A stretch of DNA of 64,000 bases from Myxococcales bacterium (lineage in GTDB: Bacteria > Myxococcota_A > Polyangia > Polyangiales > Houyiibacteriaceae), in the NCBI GenBank assembly GCA_029861865.1, contig JAOTYL010000010.1, positions 62,001-126,000 on the forward strand. The letters run 5' to 3'. Under the pieces are notes generated by a model that was not told where the DNA came from, ran no database searches, and saw only the letters and a program-made list of their open reading frames with translations. Each line of letters starts with the position of its first letter. The stretch's first letter is position 1. A program made the translations under genes and the position numbers. This document shows positions 50,989-59,428 of this stretch, one piece after another.

Positions 50989-52441
50989 AGAACCAACCGG
51001 CCGCGACTCCGGCCGCGCCTAAGAGCACAAGTGCGAACACCAGCGCGACGACTTTCGACCTGCTCGGCCTCTGGGCCGGTGCCTGCCCGGGCTGAGCGCC
51101 AACGGCCGCCCCTCGCGCACCTTTGTCGTCGTCGGCTACGGGCGGTCGGAACGTCTTGACGGGTTTGCCAGCTGCTTTCCTTTGCCGTGGCGGCGGGCTG
51201 AGCGAGGGCCCCATCGCTCCTGCCCGGGTGCTCGCGACGCCGATCGCGTCGCTCTTGCCGGTGGCCTCCAACCAGCCCATCGTCGCTCCGGCTGGCGCGC
51301 TATCGCGTACGTTTTCGATCGCGCTCTCGACATCGTGGTCACCCTCGAACCACTGACTCGGATCGACGAAATCCGATGCATCGAGCGGGTTGGCGCCCGG
51401 ATCGTTTGGCCGCAACCCGAGGGACGACTCGTCGATGGGCATCTCGGCCGGGCTATCGAGCGAAGTGAAGCGCGCCAACTCCTCTTGAATCATGGTGTCG
51501 ATCATTATCGGCCGCGGTGGCACCGACTTTTGGCGCTCGAGAGTCGTTTTGACCAAGTTTGCGATGTCGTAGGACGTCACCTTCATCTGGTGATGGAACA
51601 GGTACACTGCCAGCGCGTCGCCGAATTCGCGCGCGGACTCGTAGCGCTGCGCTGGGTCGCGCGCGAGCGACTTGAGCAGAATCTTTTCGAATTCGGGCTC
51701 TACCTCGGGGTGGTCGCCGACGAGCGACGGCACCTTCGCGTTCGACACCGCTTGTACCGTTTCGTAGTCGGTGTCTCCGAGAAAAAGGCGACGGCCCCCG
51801 AGCATTTCCCAGATGCATACTCCGAGCGCAAAGACATCGGCGCGCTCGGTGACGTCCTGGCCCGTCGCAGCTTCGGGCGAGAGGTAACTGAACTTACCCT
51901 TGACGACGCCAGGGTCGGTGCGCTCAAGCTGCGTGCGCGCCTTAGCGAGGCCGAAGTCGGTCACCTTCACTTCCCCACGTCGGCTGATCAAAATGTTTGG
52001 GGGCGAGACGTCGCGATGCACGAGCTCGAGTGGATTCCCCTCGTCGTCTCTGAGCTCGTGTGCGTAACTCAGCCCGCGGCAAGCCTCCATCGCGATGTGG
52101 ATCACGTCTTTCAACGGGAACGGCTCGCGCTTGAGCCGCAGTGTCTCCATTATCTTCTTGAGATTCGTCCCGTCGACGAACTCCATGACGATGAAATAGC
52201 TGTTGTCGGACGAACCGATGTCGAAGACGCTGACGATGTTCGCGTGCGAGAGCCGAGCTCCCAAGCGCGCCTCGTCTAGAAACATCCCGATGAAATTCGT
52301 GTGCGAGGCGAGGTGTGGCAAAACGCGCTTGATCGCGACGCGTTTCTTGAACCCTTGAACACTGGTGGCTTCCCCGAGGAAAACCTCGGCCATGCCCCCT
52401 GCCTCCAGCTTCTCGATCAGGCGGTATCTCTGATCGGTCAT
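50978..52441 (-). CDS. Membrane-anchored Ser/Thr protein kinase with modified catalytic loop
   Basis: The 487-residue Hanks-type kinase has a glycine loop [15 protein letters not shown], Lys38 in VAIKRV, and DFGLAKA. The catalytic loop is HRDVSPPN (residues 142-149): the usual Lys after HRD-x is Ser, the form widespread in myxobacterial kinases. The kinase domain ends near residue 285. A long linker with Pro and Ser precedes one C-terminal membrane helix ([22 protein letters not shown]), so the protein is tail-anchored with the kinase in the cytoplasm. No extracytoplasmic sensor is present. Activity is likely because this form is common, but not assured. Confidence 0.88.
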   Translation of the reverse strand: MTDQRYRLIEKLEAGGMAEVFLGEATSVQGFKKRVAIKRVLPHLASHTNFIGMFLDEARLGARLSHANIVSVFDIGSSDNSYFIVMEFVDGTNLKKIMETLRLKREPFPLKDVIHIAMEACRGLSYAHELRDDEGNPLELVHRDVSPPNILISRRGEVKVTDFGLAKARTQLERTDPGVVKGKFSYLSPEAATGQDVTERADVFALGVCIWEMLGGRRLFLGDTDYETVQAVSNAKVPSLVGDHPEVEPEFEKILLKSLARDPAQRYESAREFGDALAVYLFHHQMKVTSYDIANLVKTTLERQKSVPPRPIMIDTMIQEELARFTSLDSPAEMPIDESSLGLRPNDPGANPLDASDFVDPSQWFEGDHDVESAIENVRDSAPAGATMGWLEATGKSDAIGVASTRAGAMGPSLSPPPRQRKAAGKPVKTFRPPVADDDKGARGAAVGAQPGQAPAQRPSRSKVVALVFALVLLGAAGVAAGWFFTQ

Positions 52442-52542
52442 TCTCGCCCGTCTGCCCTCGCTACAGGCATCATCCCATTGTCGATTGTGGGGGCTATCAG
52501 CGTCAAGGCACGGATGTCATTGACAGGCTCGCTCTGCGGCGC

Positions 52543-53226
52543 TTGACTGCGGCCGTGCCACGCTCGCGGAAACCCCTCCGAATCGCCCCGTCCGTACTTT
52601 CGGCGGATTTTGGCCGACTTGCGGCTGAAGTCCAAGCTGTCGAGGCGGCTGGCGCCGACTGGATCCACGTGGACGTCATGGACGGCCGGTTCGTCCCCAA
52701 CATCACCATCGGGCCCCTCGTGGTGAAGGCCATACGATCCGCCAGCAAACGCGTGGTCGACGTGCACTTGATGATCGTCGAGCCCGAGAAATATGTTCAG
52801 TCGTTCGCCGATGCGGGCGCAGATGTGATCACTGTTCATGCCGAGGCCTGTACCCACTTGCATCGGACGATACAGCAGATCCGGTCCCTCGGAAAAAGAG
52901 CCGGCGTTTCCCTGAACCCCCATACCCCTCCCGATGACCTACGCTACGTGCTGCCCGACGTCGACCTCATCCTGGTGATGAGCGTTAATCCAGGCTTCGG
53001 CGGACAGAGCTTCATCCCAGCGACCAACGCAAAGCTCGCCCTGATCCGGGACATGATCGACGACTCCGGGCTCGATATCGACCTTCAGGTCGACGGCGGC
53101 GTGAAGCCAGGTGTCGCGCGTTCGGTGGTCGACGCAGGTGCAGACGTGTTGGTCGCTGGAAGCGCCATCTTCGGCACCAACGACTATGAGAATGCGATAG
53201 ACGCCCTCCGAAAGGATGCCGAGTGA
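52543..53226 (+). CDS. rpe: Ribulose-phosphate 3-epimerase
   Basis: The 227-residue TIM barrel has [36 protein letters not shown] (metal-binding HxD and DGxFVPN), [44 protein letters not shown] and [12 protein letters not shown], the complete Rpe signature. It interconverts ribulose-5-phosphate and xylulose-5-phosphate. The frame starts at TTG 52543, and a GTG at 52555 is possible. It is coupled by 4 bp to the following sigma54 activator. Confidence 0.96.
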   Translation: MTAAVPRSRKPLRIAPSVLSADFGRLAAEVQAVEAAGADWIHVDVMDGRFVPNITIGPLVVKAIRSASKRVVDVHLMIVEPEKYVQSFADAGADVITVHAEACTHLHRTIQQIRSLGKRAGVSLNPHTPPDDLRYVLPDVDLILVMSVNPGFGGQSFIPATNAKLALIRDMIDDSGLDIDLQVDGGVKPGVARSVVDAGADVLVAGSAIFGTNDYENAIDALRKDAE

Positions 53227-54623
53227 GCGAAGACCCGGCGCTCACGACCGTTTTCGTCGATCGCAAGGCGACGAAGCGCAAGCTACGCAAGAGCAGATTG
53301 GCCGTCGTAGAGGGGCCCGAGGCGGGACGTCGGCTCGAGATCGCCCAAGAGCGAGTGACCATCGGTCGAAGCTTGATCTGCGACTTGGTGTTGACCGACA
53401 CCTCCGTGAGCGGGACCCATTGCGAGATCGTCGCTGGCGAGGCCGGCTTTCTGCTGCGTGACCTCGGATCGAGCCACGGAACCTCGGTCGGGGGTGTGCG
53501 GGTTCGGGAGGCCTGGCTCGAGCCAGGAGCTGCGTTGAAGCTCGGCCAGACCGTGGTGCGATTCGAGGTTGGCTCGGGAACGATCGAGATCGACCTCAGC
53601 CGCCAGGAACAGTTCTTCGAGCTGATCGGACACAGCGTGCGCATGCGCGAGATCTTCGCCGTCCTCGAAAAGGTCGCCGCTGCGGATCTGACCGTCTTGA
53701 TTCGAGGTGAGACCGGCACTGGCAAGGAGCTCGTCGCCCGCGCCATCCACCGCGCGTCCAAACGTGCCCAGCGGCCCTTGGTCGTCCAGGATTGCAGCGC
53801 GATCCCGGCAAACCTCATCGAGAGCACGTTGTTCGGCCACGAGCGAGGGTCTTTTACCGGCGCTGCCGATCGGCGACGGGGTTGTTTCGAACATGCCGAT
53901 GGCGGAACCCTGTTCCTCGACGAGATCGGGGAGCTCGATATCAGCTTGCAGCCGAAGCTCCTGCGTGTCCTCGAAACACACGAGGTGCAGCGGGTCGGTG
54001 GCTCGCGCACCATTCCGGTTGATGTGCGAGTCGTGGCCGCGACCAACAAGGACTTACGCCAGATGATCAATGAGGGCAGCTTCCGCGAAGACCTCTACTA
54101 TCGTCTAAGCGTCGTCCATGTGGACTTGCCACCGCTTCGGGAACGCCCCGAGGACATTCCCGCGCTCGTCCAGCAATTCCTCGAAGAATCGGCCAAGCGG
54201 GGCGCCCATCCCGAGGGCGTGCGATTCACGATCAGCCGCGACGCCATGATGAAGCTTCAGGCGTATCCGTGGCCAGGCAATGTTCGTGAGCTCAAGAACA
54301 CGATCGAGCGCGCGGTGTCCCTGGCCGACGCCACTGAGCTCGGCATACAAGACCTTCTGCCGGCCTCTCAGAAGACCCCGCCCATCTTTCTTCCCGGTGG
54401 CACCGCCGAGCAGTTCGTCGAGAACGAGACGCCCTTCAAGGATGCCAAGCAAAAGGTGGTCGATGCCTTCGAAGTGCAATACATCAAGGCCCTTCTCGAC
54501 AAGCACGGTGACAACATCAGCCGTAGCGCGCGGGCCGCAGGTTTGACCCGATACCACCTCCGCGAGCTTGCAAAGCGATACGGCCTGCGCGGCGAAACGG
54601 GCGGACGTTCCGACGAGGATTGA
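53223..54623 (+). CDS. FHA-domain sigma54-dependent transcriptional activator
   Basis: The 466-residue regulator has an N-terminal FHA domain (about residues 30-115; [32 protein letters not shown]) instead of a receiver. The AAA+ core has Walker A GETGTGKE (162-169) and GSFTGA (209-214), the serine variant of GAFTGA. A Fis-type HTH ends it ([26 protein letters not shown]). FHA domains bind phosphothreonine, so it is likely switched by Ser/Thr kinases; the kinase at 50978-52441 is a local candidate. FHA-sigma54 activators are characteristic of myxobacteria. It is coupled to rpe by 4 bp, an unexpected pairing. Confidence 0.93.
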   Translation: MSEDPALTTVFVDRKATKRKLRKSRLAVVEGPEAGRRLEIAQERVTIGRSLICDLVLTDTSVSGTHCEIVAGEAGFLLRDLGSSHGTSVGGVRVREAWLEPGAALKLGQTVVRFEVGSGTIEIDLSRQEQFFELIGHSVRMREIFAVLEKVAAADLTVLIRGETGTGKELVARAIHRASKRAQRPLVVQDCSAIPANLIESTLFGHERGSFTGAADRRRGCFEHADGGTLFLDEIGELDISLQPKLLRVLETHEVQRVGGSRTIPVDVRVVAATNKDLRQMINEGSFREDLYYRLSVVHVDLPPLRERPEDIPALVQQFLEESAKRGAHPEGVRFTISRDAMMKLQAYPWPGNVRELKNTIERAVSLADATELGIQDLLPASQKTPPIFLPGGTAEQFVENETPFKDAKQKVVDAFEVQYIKALLDKHGDNISRSARAAGLTRYHLRELAKRYGLRGETGGRSDED

Positions 54624-54656
54624 TGCTTCCCTGGCGGTGATGCCATATTGGGAGTG

Positions 54657-55871
54657 ATGGGTGGGATCGCAATTGCATGCGTGCTGGCGGCGATCATGTC
54701 GTGGCCCACCCCTGCCGGCGCCCAGACCGCGGTCCCAGCCCCCTCGTGGGCCAGGTCGATCGAAGTGGTCGACGACGGCGCCCCTGCCATGCTCGCGCCG
54801 AACCCGGACGCCCGCCGTCGCGGCACGATCGGTGCGGGCACTCGTCTTGGATTCTCCCGGCGCGTCTTCGGCAAGGGGTGTTCGACCGGAGTTTGGTTCG
54901 AGACCGCCGACGGGCTCTTCATTTGCGAGGAGCACGTCAGGCCCTCGACAGCCCTGCCAGGCCCAAAAGTCGAGCCGGTCACCGAAGGAACGCGCCTGCC
55001 TCAGCGCTACGCGTTCATCCGCGTCGACGGAACCCGCGCCTACGCCCACCCTAGCGACTACTTCGCCAACGACTACATCGAGGCGTTTGGTCGCGGGTTT
55101 GGGATCGTCGTCACCGGCGAGCAAGTCTATGGTGGGGTCGAGTTTGTGCGGACGCGCCGCCACCTCTGGGTCGAGCGAGCGTCGGTGCGTTTCGTGAGCG
55201 GAAGCCCGTTCAGGGGCGTGGCATTGGAGCCCGGTGCGCCCCTCGACATAGCGTGGGTCTCTCGTCGCCCATCGAAGGTTTACGACAAACCGTACGGTCG
55301 CGTCGAGCGTCGTCTCGAACGCCACGTGCGCATTCGGATCGAGACCACCAAAGGTGCATGGGCGAAGCTCCGCGAGGGTGGATGGATGAAAACCGCCGAC
55401 CTCGCGCGTCCGCGAGTCGTCCCGCCGCCCGAGGGTGTTGGCGCGAACGACCGGTGGATCGACGTTGATGTGGCCCAACAAGTCCTGGTGGCCTACGAGG
55501 GTCACGCGCCGAGGTTCGCGACTTTGGTCTCTTCGGGAAGGGAGAGCAAAGCCTCGAAAACGCCACTCGGGGTCTTCGAGCTCTGGGTGAAGCTCGACTA
55601 CACCGACATGGACGACATCGAGCGGACCGACATCTCCCGGAACTACTCGATTCAAGACGTGCCTTGGGTTCAGTTTTTCAAGGGCTCCTACGGCTTCCAC
55701 GCGGCCTTTTGGCACGACGACTTCGGCCGACGCCGAAGCCACGGCTGCATCAACCTCTCCCCCGCCGACGCGCGCTACCTCTTCCAGTTCACCGAGCCCG
55801 TCCTCCCGGCGGGATGGAACGCAATCCTGTCGATCCCCGAAGACCGGGCCACCAAAGTCCAAGTCCGCTAA
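54657..55871 (+). CDS. Exported L,D-transpeptidase (YkuD)
   Basis: From ATG 54657 (a TTG at 54648 is possible) the protein has 404 residues with a signal peptide (CVLAAIMSWPTPAGAQT). The C-terminal YkuD domain ends with RRSHGCINLSPADARYLF, holding the catalytic Cys, with upstream strands IDVDVAQQVLVAYEGH and FATLVSSGRESKASKTPLGVFELWVKL. The N-terminal half may hold SH3-like segments. It should form 3-3 cross-links in peptidoglycan or attach proteins to it. It follows the FHA-sigma54 activator by 33 bp on the same strand. Confidence 0.9.
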   Translation: MGGIAIACVLAAIMSWPTPAGAQTAVPAPSWARSIEVVDDGAPAMLAPNPDARRRGTIGAGTRLGFSRRVFGKGCSTGVWFETADGLFICEEHVRPSTALPGPKVEPVTEGTRLPQRYAFIRVDGTRAYAHPSDYFANDYIEAFGRGFGIVVTGEQVYGGVEFVRTRRHLWVERASVRFVSGSPFRGVALEPGAPLDIAWVSRRPSKVYDKPYGRVERRLERHVRIRIETTKGAWAKLREGGWMKTADLARPRVVPPPEGVGANDRWIDVDVAQQVLVAYEGHAPRFATLVSSGRESKASKTPLGVFELWVKLDYTDMDDIERTDISRNYSIQDVPWVQFFKGSYGFHAAFWHDDFGRRRSHGCINLSPADARYLFQFTEPVLPAGWNAILSIPEDRATKVQVR

Positions 55872-55902
55872 CAGTGTCAGCTTCGAACAATTAACCCTTC
55901 CA

Positions 55903-55923
55903 AAAAGGGGACAGTCCCCTTTT
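55903..55923. repeat. REP-like palindrome, copy 2
   Basis: The 10-bp arms AAAAGGGGAC and GTCCCCTTTT flank a single A, identical to the core at 35224-35244. It sits between the convergent L,D-transpeptidase and penicillin-acylase-like genes, so it could serve as a bidirectional terminator here. Two exact copies 20 kb apart argue for a dispersed repeat family. Confidence 0.7.
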
Positions 55924-55929
55924 CCGCGG

Positions 55930-58362
55930 TTATGGGTTCGTTACTACGATCTCCGAAATCTTCGCGGCTTCGACGTCTTCTGGGCAGAACGGCATCCGTC
56001 TCCACACCTTGGGCGAGTACAGCTCTTCGGTCATGTCCGAGTAGTGGTCCGAGGCAGGATCGCTCGACAGCGAGTAGCTCAGCAGGGCGTAGGCGTCCGG
56101 ACATTCGGTCTCATCGAAGGTGACCGTCTGGATGTAGCTGGCGCCGTTGTCGAACTGTGTGTAGCCCTCACCCTCGACGAACGACGTGTCGACCGCGTTG
56201 AACATGAAAAGGTCGCCGCCGCCATGGATCGGAATGTCGGTGTCGCCGGCACGCCTAAACTGAACCTGACCCCACGGCCGATCGAGTGGAATGCCGCCAT
56301 CCACGAGGAAGTCTACGCCTGCTCCAAGCGCGCATTTCACAGTTTCGACGACGTTTGGATCGGCAACGTTCAGCATGCGTGGCGTGTTAACTGGGTCGTC
56401 CGCATCAAAGGGAACCGCCCAGACGTCTTCGGCGCAAGGGCCACGTCCACGACAAAAGCGCGGCCAAAACTCGTTCCAGATCGAAGCCCCAACGCTGTCG
56501 TTGTTGAAGCGCCCGTCCCAACTGCGCAAAATCGTGCATGCTGTGGCCGCATCCGTCGGGTTTTGGCTGTACGCGACGTCACCGTCATCGGTTGGGCAAG
56601 CGCCTTCGCTCCAATCGCCGACACCGTCGCAAATCGTCAGCACATCGGTTCGCGTCATTTCCTCTGTGATGTTCCGGTTACCGAACATCAATTCTTGAAC
56701 GAGCTCGACCGTGAAGCCCGGGTCGCCTAGCCCATCGGTCCCCGCGAGGCGCTCTTCGGCTTGAAGAAAGGCCTGCCGAGTACGCATGGATTGCTCGACG
56801 CGCTCGCGACCGATCAGCGGCGAGAAACCTTCGAGTGGCTCGTCGGGATTGCTCAACCAGTACGAGTCGTTCGAGTTCGCTACGTAGGTCCTGTTGCGGA
56901 GCTGCGGTAGGTTCCCCGGTCCAAAAAGCCCCGGTACGGGTGCGTCTTCATCGGATCCCCATTCGCAGTCACTACGCGAGCCGTTCAAGGTCGTCAGCCC
57001 GGCAAGCGACGAGATCAATGTCGCGTACGGGCTGTCGTCACAGTCTTCGAGCTTCTCAACGGTGACGTGCGGGACCGTCGTGACGTCCCCGTAAAACGCG
57101 TTTCCATCGCGATCAGTCGCGGTCGTGTTCACCCAAGGTAGTGCGACGAACGTCCCGAGCGCGGCTTGTAGCTCATCGACGGATTGCGCCTTGTTCATCG
57201 CGAAGAACTGATCGATCGCCCGGGTGTTGTCGATGTTGGCGTCCCGGAACGTCATGAGAGTGCCCGCCAAGGTCGGCCATCCACCCACAGCCTCGCTGAT
57301 CGGAGTCAAGTCGATCACCGGCCCGAAGTGCGTGCTGTAGATGACCTCGGTGCGCTCTTCGATCGTGCCGTCCTCGAGCTTGACTTGGATGGTCACCTCG
57401 TTGGCTAGGATGTCGCGCTCCTCGTCATCATAGATGTATTTCATCGGGTCGTTCTCGACGAGGGTCACCTCATAGAGGGTGAAGCGCTCACCCGTCGACA
57501 CGGTGTGCGACCACGCGACGTTGGCGTTGAAGCCGATGGCGACGATTGCGATCCCTTGTAGCGCTGCACCCATGATGTCGAACTCTCCGGGAATCGTCAG
57601 GTGCGCGATCGACCAGCGGAGCGGGCCCGACCACGGGAAGTGCGGGTTACCAAGCAGAATCCCGTACCCGGTTTGCGAGGCTTCCGAGCCGATCGCGTAC
57701 ATATTGCTGCCCATCTCCTCGGTGGTCGGTAGGCCAAAGTCGGACCTGTCGAACGGCAGGCTTTCCAGCGCTAACGGCGGCGCCAAGCTGGCCATCGCCT
57801 CGGTCGGAGCCTCTGCGGCGACGATGAAGCGTGCGAGCGGTCCGTGTCCCGCGCGAACGAGGAGCTTGCGATATACTCGGTAGACGTCGGTGTCGGCGAT
57901 CTCGCGGACCCAATCCGCGCCGCGACAACCTTCATCACCTTCTGGCAGGTTGTCGACGCCGGTGTCTTGGAGATACTTATTGATGCCGGCGGCATACCCG
58001 CGAAGCGCCGATTGCAAGTCTTCGGTCTGTGAGTCTCGGAACTGGCCTTCGATGTACTCATCGGTGTTGATGAAGGTGTACAGGAAGTCCTGGTTGACGC
58101 TGCCTTCGTCTTCACCGAAGTAACGCGCACTCTGTCCGTTGGCACGGACGATTTCTTTCATGAGCACACAGAAGTTGTCCTCTGCGTACGCATAGCCGTT
58201 GCCGAAGCCCAAGCTGCCAAAGTTGGTAGCCGTCACGTGCGGAATACCAAACTCGGTTCGCACGATCCTCGCTTCGTACGTCTCGCTGCCGCTATCGTCT
58301 CCGCAGGCCACCGTCAGCACGCAAAATCCAGTTACCAAAGCCAATAAACGCATCACTCGCAC
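55930..58362 (-). CDS. Penicillin-acylase-family Ntn-hydrolase lipoprotein
   Basis: The 810-residue product has a lipobox signal peptide (LTVAC, Cys20). The N-terminal alpha-like chain begins RTEFGIPHVTATNFGSLGFGNGYAYAEDNFC, then the Gly218-Ser219 junction in TEEMGSNMYAIGS, where autocleavage would expose the catalytic Ser. It continues LLGNPHFPWSGPLRW and AIVAIGFNANVAWSHTVSTG. This is the order seen in penicillin G acylase and acyl-homoserine-lactone acylases (AHL acylases). It should be a surface or periplasmic amidase for an acylated amide; substrate undetermined. An unrecognised disulfide-rich middle region is present. It converges with the L,D-transpeptidase gene across the REP-like palindrome. 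Confidence 0.88.
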   Translation of the reverse strand: MRVMRLLALVTGFCVLTVACGDDSGSETYEARIVRTEFGIPHVTATNFGSLGFGNGYAYAEDNFCVLMKEIVRANGQSARYFGEDEGSVNQDFLYTFINTDEYIEGQFRDSQTEDLQSALRGYAAGINKYLQDTGVDNLPEGDEGCRGADWVREIADTDVYRVYRKLLVRAGHGPLARFIVAAEAPTEAMASLAPPLALESLPFDRSDFGLPTTEEMGSNMYAIGSEASQTGYGILLGNPHFPWSGPLRWSIAHLTIPGEFDIMGAALQGIAIVAIGFNANVAWSHTVSTGERFTLYEVTLVENDPMKYIYDDEERDILANEVTIQVKLEDGTIEERTEVIYSTHFGPVIDLTPISEAVGGWPTLAGTLMTFRDANIDNTRAIDQFFAMNKAQSVDELQAALGTFVALPWVNTTATDRDGNAFYGDVTTVPHVTVEKLEDCDDSPYATLISSLAGLTTLNGSRSDCEWGSDEDAPVPGLFGPGNLPQLRNRTYVANSNDSYWLSNPDEPLEGFSPLIGRERVEQSMRTRQAFLQAEERLAGTDGLGDPGFTVELVQELMFGNRNITEEMTRTDVLTICDGVGDWSEGACPTDDGDVAYSQNPTDAATACTILRSWDGRFNNDSVGASIWNEFWPRFCRGRGPCAEDVWAVPFDADDPVNTPRMLNVADPNVVETVKCALGAGVDFLVDGGIPLDRPWGQVQFRRAGDTDIPIHGGGDLFMFNAVDTSFVEGEGYTQFDNGASYIQTVTFDETECPDAYALLSYSLSSDPASDHYSDMTEELYSPKVWRRMPFCPEDVEAAKISEIVVTNP

Positions 58363-58560
58363 CTTCCTACCGCTTGCCTGTCCTGTTGGGGCAACTCAAT
58401 GGCGCGGACCCTATCACAGCCTCCCGACGGTGGCCGCCCGACTTGGTTACCAAGGGTTTCGTGACGAGTTTCACCCCAAAGGCGCCACCTCCGGCGGCCC
58501 CCATCGGCTGTGCCGGTGCGCCTAGCGCCGCAAGGGTTGCGGTCCTAAGAGTGGCCTCCA

Positions 58561-59388
58561 ATGACCGTCCGGTTTTACAAATATGAAGGGCTTGGTAACG
58601 ACTTCCTGATCATCGAGGAGGAGGACTTGGGGGACGTGCGGCTGACGACCGAGCAAGCGATTGCACTTTGCGATCGGCATCTCGGGGTTGGGGCGGACGG
58701 TGTGTTGGTGCTCGACGTGAGCGAGCCGTCGATGCACGTCATCAATTCCGATGGTTCGGTGCCCGAAATGTGCGGTAATGGAATCCGCTGCGCCGCACTT
58801 CATCTCGCGCGTCGAAGCGATCGGAAGAACCTCGAAGTCGCCATCGACACCGTGGCGGGTCCACAGCCATGTCGGGTCGAGCGCCACGGACGCACCGGGT
58901 CGGTCATCGTGCAGATGAGGGGCGCGTCACTCTCGCCTCGCGAGATCGGGCTACGAAGCGAAACGCCTTGGCTCGACGAGCCGGTTCGGGTGGCGAACCA
59001 AGAGCTTCACGTCACGGCGGTCTCGATGGGCAATCCGCACGCGGTGACCTTCGACGATGTCGGAGACGCGCGCTTCGAGCTCGGGGACACGCTGCAGCAT
59101 GACCCGCACTTCTCAAACGGCGTCAACGTGGGGTTCGTCTCCGAGCGCGAAGGCCACGCGATGCGCCTCGATGTCCTCGAGCGTGGCGCCGGTTGGACCC
59201 AAGCTTGCGGAACGGGTGCCGCTGCTGCTGCGGTTGCCGCGGTCGAGACGGGACGCGCGACGCGGGGCGAGCCGCTGAGCATTCGGTTGCCCGGTGGGAC
59301 CCTGACGATCACCGCTCGCGAGGTCGGCGAACCCGTGCAAATGGAAGGCCCAGCGCGGTTCGTCTTTCAGGGTGAAGTCGACCTCTAG
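58561..59388 (+). CDS. dapF: Diaminopimelate epimerase
   Basis: The 275-residue enzyme has both catalytic cysteines: Cys71 in PEMCGNGIRCAALH and Cys216 in WTQACGTGAAAAAV. GLGNDFLIIEE near the start and NPHAVTFDDV are family markers. It interconverts LL- and meso-diaminopimelate for lysine and peptidoglycan synthesis. It is divergent from the penicillin-acylase-like gene by about 200 bp, in which I see no further gene. It is followed on the same strand by the DUF3604 gene. Confidence 0.97.
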   Translation: MTVRFYKYEGLGNDFLIIEEEDLGDVRLTTEQAIALCDRHLGVGADGVLVLDVSEPSMHVINSDGSVPEMCGNGIRCAALHLARRSDRKNLEVAIDTVAGPQPCRVERHGRTGSVIVQMRGASLSPREIGLRSETPWLDEPVRVANQELHVTAVSMGNPHAVTFDDVGDARFELGDTLQHDPHFSNGVNVGFVSEREGHAMRLDVLERGAGWTQACGTGAAAAAVAAVETGRATRGEPLSIRLPGGTLTITAREVGEPVQMEGPARFVFQGEVDL

Positions 59389-59428
59389 CGTTGATTGCAA
59401 TATCGGCGACCTGCGTTACCTTAGGCCG

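Noticed and set aside
54105-55862. 585-codon reverse frame
   Set aside because: It is antisense to the FHA-sigma54 and L,D-transpeptidase genes, both with full catalytic motifs, and has no domain of its own.
58367-58561. 64-codon reverse frame upstream of dapF
   Set aside because: Considered as an LptM-like lipoprotein (yifL is next to dapF in E. coli), but it lacks a lipobox, and the direction is opposite to dapF.
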